A stretch of 41,421 nucleotides of DNA, taken from assembly GCA_016946835.1 (NCBI GenBank), contig JACVTC010000199.1, positions 175,001-216,421 on the forward strand, in the 5' to 3' direction. Origin of the DNA: Neocallimastix lanati (nom. inval.). Lineage: Eukaryota; Neocallimastigomycota; Neocallimastigomycetes; Neocallimastigales; Neocallimastigaceae. Made by a program: the position numbers and the translations under genes. The notes beneath the pieces are model-generated. The model worked only from the letters and a program-made list of their open reading frames with translations. It did no database searches and had not been told where the DNA came from. Positions 33,730 through 41,421 of this stretch are shown here, one piece after another (position 1 is the first letter of the stretch; each line of letters begins with the position of its first letter).

Positions 33730-35037
33730 ATGGCGGACGCTTCGAAAATTAGAAGAGACTTACCATACTTAGCAAATTATGGTAAGGACATAGATTCTTG
33801 GATAGAAGATTTCAAAAATGTTATGGAAATTTACAACATTGAGGAACCAAACAGAATTTTTATTTGGGTAAAGAACGCAGTAGAGGCTGACATAAAAAAC
33901 CTTTTAAAATCTTTATGTACTACAAGAAATAATGTTAAAAGGTTTCCTTCATATAAAGAAATCCAGAGAGCCATTGAAGATTATTTAGAAATTACTCAAA
34001 ATGATAAGTGTTCAATTTTAAAGGCCTTAAAAATAAAAAGAAATGAAACAATTAAAGGATTTAATTATAATTATTTAACTCTTTATCATCGACTTGACTT
34101 GGAATATAAAAAATTAATATGTGTCGATGATTATTTAAATGCTATACATGATAGGGTATATGTACATTCTCAAGTAATTTTGGCCAACTGTAAAACATTA
34201 ACAGAAGCGTTCGAAGTAGCAGAACGTGCAGAAAAAGCTGAAGTACGAACTATAACAAACAAAAATTCTCAGAATGTTATGGTATATCAAAACAACATAA
34301 ATAAAAATAATAACAATTTATTAAATCATCCAATTTATAGGAGCTTAAGAGAACATGGAAATAATTTAGATAATTCATGGCAAGCGTCATCATATGTTAT
34401 GGGTTATATAAATGAAAACTCCACCAATAATAGAATGTTTACACCAGGTAGATATAGTAACAATAAAAATAAAAGTTTTAATAATAATAATAATTATTAT
34501 CATGGAGTAGGACAAATTCAACAAAATAATACTTATGATACAAGAAGATTCTATAATAACTACGAACCAAAAGCTAGAAAATCAGTTATGTGTTACTCAT
34601 GTAAACAAGTAGGACATAAAGCTTATGAATGTCCTAATAATAAAAATAATGGTAGTAATAGAAATAATAATCTTTATAATATGAATAATAATGATATGGG
34701 TAATAATTATAATAATAATTTTGATTATAATAATAATAGTAATAAATATAACAATTATTATAATAATAGTAATAAAAATGGCTACAATAATTCTTTTAAT
34801 GGTGGTAATTATTACTTTAATAAAAATAATAAATTTACTGGAAATAATATTGCTAATAGAAATAATAATAATTTTAATGAGAATAATATTCCCACTGGAA
34901 ATAATAATTTTAATAGAAATTCTAATGGAATAAATCAGGATATTAATACTACTAGTTCAAATATTAATAGTAATTTCAAAGCTAATGTAAATAATAATAA
35001 TAATAATAATGGAGATAGCTTTAATAATTTAAACTAA
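33730..35037 (+). CDS. gag: Gag of element D
   Basis: 435 residues, the longest Gag here and unbroken. Residues 1-175 form the helical capsid-like region shared with B. A CCHC zinc knuckle has Cys288, Cys291, His296 and Cys301. The last 130 residues are almost pure Asn with Tyr, Phe, Gly and Lys, encoded by AAT-rich DNA. The ATG at 33730 is the first in frame and aligns with the start in B. The frame ends TTTAAAC-TAA, the frameshift site. The protein would assemble particles and bind RNA. It is intact although the downstream pol is broken, so it could still supply Gag in trans if expressed. Confidence 0.88.
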   Translation: MADASKIRRDLPYLANYGKDIDSWIEDFKNVMEIYNIEEPNRIFIWVKNAVEADIKNLLKSLCTTRNNVKRFPSYKEIQRAIEDYLEITQNDKCSILKALKIKRNETIKGFNYNYLTLYHRLDLEYKKLICVDDYLNAIHDRVYVHSQVILANCKTLTEAFEVAERAEKAEVRTITNKNSQNVMVYQNNINKNNNNLLNHPIYRSLREHGNNLDNSWQASSYVMGYINENSTNNRMFTPGRYSNNKNKSFNNNNNYYHGVGQIQQNNTYDTRRFYNNYEPKARKSVMCYSCKQVGHKAYECPNNKNNGSNRNNNLYNMNNNDMGNNYNNNFDYNNNSNKYNNYYNNSNKNGYNNSFNGGNYYFNKNNKFTGNNIANRNNNNFNENNIPTGNNNFNRNSNGINQDINTTSSNINSNFKANVNNNNNNNGDSFNNLN

Positions 35038-35060
35038 ATAATGGGAGAAGGATAACTCCC
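35028..35060 (+). promoter_or_regulatory. -1 frameshift signal of element D
   Basis: T-TTA-AAC (35028-35034) lies in gag phase directly before TAA. A perfect 5-bp stem GGGAG (35043-35047)/CTCCC (35056-35060) with loop AAGGATAA begins 8 nt later. Pol is open in the -1 frame from here to 38789. Confidence 0.85.
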
Positions 35061-35199
35061 GTTAACCAAACCAAACTTCAAACTTATAATAAAAATAATA
35101 GTATTAATGAAGAATATGTAAATTTAACATACTCTCCCAAGTTAAATAATAATACTATGAAAATAAAAAATAATTATAATAATACTAATGATAATAATT

Positions 35200-35230
<31 letters not shown>

Positions 35231-38200
35231 ACATAATAATAATAATAATAATAATAATAATTCATATAATGCTAGTGCAACTTCAAATAATGATGTAATA
35301 AATAATGGATATCCTTATAATGATAATTCACATAATTATGATATAAACAATAATTATTTAAATAAGAATAATAAAATAAATTATACAAACAGTTTATTTG
35401 ATGATAATCATACAAGTATTGATAATATTTATTCCAATAATAATAATAATAACTTAAATAATATAGAATATCTTAGTAAGAATACTAGTAACGGTTATAA
35501 ATTAAATAATAGTAATCATAACAACATCTATGAAAACGACACTATTAATAAACAAGTTAACAATGATGTTAATATAAATAATACTTATAAAAATAATAAT
35601 GATGATCAAAGTAACAATGAAATTGATTTAAATAGAATTTCTATAAATGATAATGAAAAGAAAATTAATAATGAACCTAATTCAAATAATATTTATAATA
35701 ATTTTGATAATTACCATAATGAGGAAATTATCGCTGTTGCCCAAAAGAAAGGTAAAAATAATTCAATAAAAATCTCCCCATATACCAAAGAAATAAAGAA
35801 AAAGCTTATAGATAATCCAGTTCCAATTATTACCAATGCTATGAAGAAAAATACTATTATGAAAAGAAAATTAAACGTTAATAAATTAGCAACTACAGGA
35901 ACACCTGATATGATAATAGATGAGGGAGGAACGAATGTCAAACTATCAACAGAAAAAGAAGAAGGTAAAGAATTTAAAGAAAATAAAGATCATAAAAATG
36001 TTACTTTCAATGAATCTATTGAAATTTTTGAGGATTCACAACCACCAACTAATCAAACAATAACTAATAATAATACAAATAAATTAGAATATTTGGATCT
36101 TTCTTATATCAATCAACCAAATATTAGAAATGTAAAAAAAGCGAATAAATTGAATAAAATAAATGAAATACTGAGCAGTAACAAAGATGATATACCCATC
36201 AATGTTAAAAGTTATTCCAAGCCAGAGAAACACATAAAAATGATGGAAGATTTTAATGAATTTAAAATTAAGGACTTTATCAAGGAAGTAGCATCAACCG
36301 AAGTCATAACGAAGTTAGTATATTTGTTAGACCTGTTTCCAAAGTTCAGGTCAGAATTTACAAAAGCATTAAAATTAACCGAAGGAAAAGAGAAAATAAA
36401 GAAAAATTTGAATACATCTTTAATAAATGTAATGACAATCATAAGCCAACATAAAGTGATTAAAGTTAAAGGCACTGTGGATAAGAAACCAGCTGAAATT
36501 TTCTTGGACTCGTGTGCTAGCGTTAATTTGATTACCACTACGGCTTTAAAAAAATTTAAAATTAATAAAAATCCTATTGGGAGAATATCCGAAAAAATTT
36601 TTCAGGCATATTCCAACAATTCAACTTGTTCAGATATTTATGAACTAAAAATATCTATTGGAAATTACACTTTTATCGATTACTTTAGGAAAATTGATAA
36701 GGATGATATCTTTGATATATTAATAGGTATTGACACACTTAAACGAAATAGATTTGATATAAATTTAGTTAATGATACCTTATATCATATTGATGAAAAT
36801 AATAATCCTGTAGAATTAGCTTCTTTATTTTATGATGTTAGCTTGAGTCCTTCTGAAAGTACAAATAGAATTAATGACAAAGAAAATAATATGAATAAGG
36901 AGAATAATATAAATAATAATTCTTCTGAAGAGAATGATGAGGATTCTGAAACTAGTTGGAGTGACAATGATAATAATAATGATAATAATAATATACTTTT
37001 TACATATGCTAAATCAGAGTTACCTAATATTAACATAAATAATTTTAATGTAAAATTACCTTTCTTTAATAGTGTCGACATCGATAAAGAAAATAATATC
37101 AAAATAAAAACGAATAATAATAAGAATGATGATAAAATTGACAATTATAAAATAAATGATCATAAAATTAATTCTAAAGTTACAAACAATATAAATCCCA
37201 TACTACATTCTAAACTTCCATCAAAAATCGATTCTCATCAAAACGGCAATAACAAATTAAATAGTAATTATAAATTAGTAGATAGAAATATTGAAAGGAA
37301 AGAATATAAGAATAAAACGGTTGATATTACAACACAATTGATTCCATCTCTTTTATTAATAACTAATGAAGTACTACATAATGAAAACGAGGTTTGTACA
37401 GACGACACAATATCTAAACTGGAAATGATTCACTCTATTGTAAAAAAATTACCAGAAAATTTGAAAGCTGATGTAGAAAAATTATTTTTAAATTATATTA
37501 GTGTTCTTGCACTGAAAACTGACGATTTGGGTTCGTCAAAGCTATATCCTCATAGAATTAATTTAATACCAGGAACAACACCTATTAAACAGAGGGCCTA
37601 CCGTATTTCAAAAGTGCAAGCTGATGCACTTAAAAAGGAACTAATTAAACTTATAAATAATAATTTAATTGTCCCTTCTAGTTCTCCTTGGTCTTCTCCT
37701 GTAGTACTGGTACCGAAAAAGAATGGTCAAGTGAGAATGTGTGTTGACTACAGGAAGATTAATAATTGTACATTAAAGGACGCTTATGCACTTCCTTTAA
37801 TAGATGATATACTTTACTATGTTAGCGGTGATATTTCTATTTTGTCTACTATTGATCTCTTCTCAGGGTACCATCAGATTCCTATGCATTCTGATGATAA
37901 AGATATCACTTGCTTTACGACCATTTATGGAAACTTTAATTTTGAAGTTATGCTTTTTGGACTATGCAACGCTCCCGCTACTTTTCAAAGGGAGATGAAC
38001 AGAATATTTTTTGATTTAATCGGAGTATGTGTTTTTATTTACATAGATGACTTAGTTATTTATTCTCCTTCATTAAATCAACACATCAAAGACCTAGAAA
38101 AAGTATTCCTCATTCTTGCTAATAATGGATTAAAAGTGAATTTTGAAAAATGTGATTTCTTTAAAGAAGAAGTTGAGCTCCTTGGTCATACTCTTTCTAC

Positions 38201-38789
38201 TAAGGGTATTAAACCTATGAATTCTAAAATAAAAGTTATTGCTAATTGGTTACCTCCTTCTAATTTAAAACAGTTACGTTCTTTCTTAGGGGCAATTGGA
38301 TATTACCGGAAATTCATTAGCCATTTTGCCCAAACTGCTAAACCTTTATATGATTTAACAAAAAAGAATGTTCCTTTTGTTTGGTCTACCGAATCTAATA
38401 ATGCATTTGAATTTTTAAAAATTCGTCTTATTAATGCACCTATATTGTCACCTCCAAATTTTGATAAACCATTTATTGTTCGTTCAGATGCATCTAAATC
38501 AGGAATTGGCGGGGTACTACTTCAGTTAGACGATGACAACATTGAGAAGCCATTATATTATGAAAGTAGGACACTTTCCAATTCTGAAATCAATTATAGC
38601 ATTACAGAACTTGAGGGGCTTGCCGCATTTTACTGTGTCATGAAATTTAAACCTTTTCTCACTGGTAATAGTTTTGAGACAATTCTTTATACCGATCATA
38701 AGCCTTTAGTTTACATATTTAAAAATAAAGAACCTTCTTCAGCAAGGCATGTCAAATGGATAACTGAGTTCAGTATTTTAAAAAGTTAA
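35034..38789 (+). pseudogene. pol: Pol of element D, linker to RNase H
   Basis: Numbering is from ATG 35157 (1,210 residues); the frame is open back to the slippery site. A long Asn-rich leader (about 1-195) is followed by a Lys-rich PVPIIT segment, protease with Asp-Ser-Cys at 451-453, an Asn-rich linker, reverse transcriptase with YIDD at 962-965, and RNase H from about Asp1111. The usual VMPFGL of RT reads VMLFGL, a Pro-to-Leu change at a conserved position. The frame stops at 38787-38789 just before the end of RNase H, where one nucleotide appears to be missing relative to B. Truncated product; integrase is out of frame. Confidence 0.88.
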
Positions 38790-38790
38790 A

Positions 38791-39327
38791 GTGTTATATG
38801 AAGAGGGGAGGAGGAATGTAGTTGCTGATGCACTATCTAGATTATATTCTAACAATGAAAAATATATAATCAAAAATATGAAAAATGATGATAAACATAT
38901 AAAAAATAAAAATAAAAGAAATAATATAAAAAATAATAATAAAGATGTATTCAACCAAGTTATAAATAATGAAATTCAAAATTGTGAAATTAAAAATAAT
39001 GAAGAAATTAGAAATAAGAAAAATACTAAAATTAATAAAATAAAAGAGTTAGTGGATGAAATTAAGATCAATAGTAATAATGAAAATTACAAAATGGAAT
39101 ATGAGGAAATTAAAAATAATGTAAATAACATTAATAAGTTTAATAATAAATTACATAATAATAATAGTGAAAATAATGGAGTGGAAAATAAATTGAATGT
39201 GAATTATATGGTATTTCAAACTGAAGAAAATAATAAACATAGTTTTAATAATAAGATAATAATAATAATAATATTAATCATGTTAATACCAATAATAATG
39301 ATATTGATGATAGTACTGAAATACTAA
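38791..39327 (+). pseudogene. pol: Pol of element D, RNase H end and Asn/Lys linker
   Basis: 178 residues in the next frame. It begins with the end of RNase H (GRRNVVADALSRL, matching GKKNVVADALSRM of B) and continues into the low-complexity linker before integrase. It loses the homologous frame within an AAT-rich run near 39250-39290, ending in a meaningless Ile-rich tail. Confidence 0.82.
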
Positions 39328-40265
39328 ATGATTTCTATAAAAAAATAATAAACCAGAAATTTGTATTAATTGATGGAGTACAGTATTATAAAGATAATAA
39401 TGAATTATGAAAAGTAATATTTAATGATAATGAAAAATGGGAACTTATTAGTAAAGCTCATTGTTTAGGACATGAAGGTAACTTTAAAACCTACCATCGT
39501 TTGAAAAGGAACTATTATTGGATAGGAATGAATAAGGATATCAGATTATTTATTAAATCTTGTCATGTATGTCAATTATGTAAACCACAACCACCGAATG
39601 TATTTACAGAAGATTTAGCTACACCCCCAGGTTTACCTTTTACTCGGGTAGGATTGGATTTAGTTGAACCCTTATACGAATCTTTCAGAGGTAATAAATA
39701 TATAATAGTACTTGTAGATTATTTAACAAAATGGGTGGAAGCTGAAGCATTAGCCAAAACAGAATCAGAAGATGTCATTAGATTTTTAAATAATATATTT
39801 TCAAGACACGGGATTCCAGAGATACTAATTACTGATAATGGCCCGCAATTCATATCTGATAAAACAAAAGCTTTCCTAGATTTAAATGATGTCTATGTAC
39901 ATTATATTAGTACTTATCATCCTGCTTCCAACGGAGAAGTAGAAAATAGGAATAGAGAAATAGTCAAATATATTAGAATTCTTAAAAGCCAATTTAAAGA
40001 ATTAAGTAAACAAAATCAAGAATGGGATGATATTTTACCTAGTGCACTTTGGGCTTTAAGAACAACAAAAAATGAAGTTACTAAATTTAGTAGTTTCGAA
40101 TTACTCTATGGTAGGAAAGACTTACAACCATTTGAATTAGCAATTAATATTGACAAAAGATTTCCTGAAGAATCAGAAGAAGAATATTTTGTTCGAAAAT
40201 TTATTAATCACCATAATTGGATTTCTGAAGCAATCAAAAATATTGAAACTGCAAATGAATTATGA
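39328..40265 (+). pseudogene. pol: Pol of element D, integrase core with nonsense codon
   Basis: The third frame resumes homology before the integrase zinc region. It carries an in-frame TGA at 39408-39410, where B has Arg in ILRKVI. After it, an HHCC-type region and an integrase core follow (the ORF from 39501 has 254 residues), with DDE-type motifs LDLVEPL, ITDNGPQF and NGEVENRNREI. The first motif reads VEPL where B has IGPL. Relative to B a few residues (SQFKELSKQ region, about 39987-40013) are inserted. The frame ends at TGA 40263-40265, where a Trp codon of B appears to have lost one G. Confidence 0.85.
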
Positions 40266-40502
40266 AAGATAGGAGAAGACAGATTAAAAGATTAAGAAGT
40301 GAATTCAAACCAGGAGACCTAGTTTTAGTTAGAAATTTCAATCGAAGGAAACTAGACCCTTATTATATCGGACCATTAAAAATAGTTAAACAGCAATTTA
40401 ATACTGTCACAGTATGTGATCCTTATACGAACGAAATTGCAGAGAGAAACATTCATCTAAAAAATGTAATTCCATATATTAGTAATTTCCTAAATTATAA
40501 TC

Positions 40503-40507
<5 letters not shown>
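40262..40507 (+). pseudogene. pol: Pol of element D, integrase C-terminal module
   Basis: 81 residues in a fourth segment. It contains the basic stretch RRRQIKRLR, the GDLVLVRNF strand and DPYYIGPLKIV, the GPY/F-type module of Ty3/gypsy integrases, and aligns to the end of B Pol. It ends at TAA 40505-40507; there is no chromodomain. Poly-A and (AT)n fill 40508-40620. Confidence 0.85.
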
Positions 40508-40542
<35 letters not shown>

Positions 40543-40657
40543 ATGATATATATAAAAAAAAAAAAAAAAAAATATAAAAAAAAAATATATATATATATAT
40601 AAAATATATAAAATATATAATAGTATTATTAGTTTAATAAATATTTTAATATGCTTA

Positions 40658-40680
40658 TAGACTTCAAGGGACGAAGTCTA
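40658..40680 (+). promoter_or_regulatory. Conserved hairpin before 3' LTR of D
   Basis: TAGACTTC (40658-40665) pairs with GAAGTCTA (40673-40680) around the loop AAGGGAC, the same loop as in B with an outer stem that differs yet still pairs. GTGGGGGCATCT follows and abuts the LTR; GGGGCATCT also abuts the LTR in A. Confidence 0.7.
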
Positions 40681-40698
40681 AGCTAAGTGGGGGCATCT

Positions 40699-41297
40699 TG
40701 ATGCAATGTCCAGTAAAATAATAGAAAATAATAGAAAAATTATTTAGAAAAATTATTAATATAAATATTTATTAAAAATTAATTTTATATATGAATCTTA
40801 AAATATATTATTAAAGATAATTTATTATTATTAATAATTATTAAAATATTAAATTAAATAATAATATTAAAAATATTAAAAGAATTGTTGATAATATAGT
40901 AAATTAGTTATATTAATTATAACGGAGATTGAATGTTTAATTAAATTGATGTTAATATTAAATAATTTTTAAATAATGTTAAACAATATGAATTAATAGT
41001 TATAAGTAAAAGTTATGAATATTTATATTTATTAATTAATTTTAGTGTTTCGATAAATAAAATTTATAAAATTAGTAAAAATATAATTATGAAAATAATT
41101 TATAAATAAATATTTTCTTTTTTTAAGGAATAATAATAAAACATGTATTTTTTTTATGATAAAATATAATAAATAAAATAATAAAAGATAATAAATAAAA
41201 AGTAAATATAATTATTGTAATATAATATTCTTGGAGTAATTCCCTTTTGCACAAACGCCCAACTAACATATACGGTATTTAATAAAATATCGTATCA
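40699..41297 (+). repeat. 3' LTR of element D
   Basis: 599 bp, TGATGCAATGTCC...ATCGTATCA. It shows ten or more single-base or indel differences from the 5' copy, several in homopolymers and several in the first 30 bases. This gives the exact border of insertion X by comparison. Confidence 0.9.
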
Positions 41298-41421
41298 TTT
41301 GGAAAGAATGAATTAAAACTTTATTTATATTAATAATTCTTTACTAAATGTACTTCCTATATTCTGATAACCTAAATAATAATAAAATTAATTATTTAAT
41401 ATAAATTAATTAACTGTAAAT
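41298..41421. other. Right flank, no feature seen
   Basis: AT-rich DNA beginning TTTGGAAAG. It is probably the original host sequence on the far side of the stacked insertions. Confidence 0.5.

Larger units (their letters stand above)
30398..41297 (+). mobile_element. Element D: degenerate Ty3/gypsy LTR retrotransposon
   Basis: 10.9 kb including a 1.8-kb insertion in the 5' LTR. LTRs lie at 30398-32819 (interrupted) and 40699-41297. It shares the primer site, frameshift layout, protease variant, 3' hairpin and protein sequence with B. Pol carries several lesions and the LTRs differ at ten or more places, so it is the oldest full element here. The left flank is TTCT and the right flank TTTG, so a duplication is not evident. 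Confidence 0.9.

Overview
The window comes from an extremely AT-rich nuclear genome. Intergenic DNA is mostly A/T, with long poly-A/T runs and (AAT)n, (AT)n and (AAAT)n microsatellites, and the proteins are rich in Asn and Lys. No host protein-coding gene is visible. The style suggests an anaerobic gut fungus (Neocallimastigomycota); a dictyostelid amoeba is the main alternative. This is an inference from composition and element content only. The one clear host gene is a minus-strand tRNA-Glu(CTC) at 4543-4614.

Almost everything from 4630 to 41297 is a stack of LTR retrotransposons, all on the + strand and pointing away from the 5' end of that tRNA gene. In order from the tRNA they are: element A (4630-12719), a Ty3/gypsy element with intact gag and pol; element B (12723-21673), a Ty3/gypsy element with two frameshifts; solo LTR E (21678-21808 plus 28992-29366); solo LTR F (29371-30393); and element D (30398-41297), a decayed relative of B. 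The boundaries B/E, E/F and F/D are each exactly the same four bases, TTCT, and A begins 15 nt upstream of the tRNA. This fits repeated integration at one Pol III-marked site, with the youngest element nearest the tRNA. A separate intact chromovirus, element C (21809-28986, 5-bp TSD GAATG), sits inside solo LTR E.

Elements A, B and D share a compact translation signal: the slippery heptamer TTTAAAC at the end of gag, then a GGGAG hairpin about 8 nt later, with pol open in the -1 frame. In A the hairpin loop can also pair downstream as an H-type pseudoknot. All three also have a protease active site reading Asp-Ser-Cys instead of Asp-Ser/Thr-Gly. Element C instead encodes one fused Gag-Pol with a normal Asp-Ser-Gly protease and a C-terminal chromodomain.

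The 5' LTR of D is interrupted by a 1.8-kb non-coding insertion with inverted-repeat ends and a TTAGA duplication. That insertion in turn holds a 442-bp, comparatively GC-rich, tRNA-headed SINE on the minus strand, with a perfect 16-bp target-site duplication and no Pol III terminator inside it. The left end of the window (1-4540) is AT-rich non-coding DNA holding a 1.33-kb miniature LTR element (G, 680-2009) with identical 206-bp LTRs.
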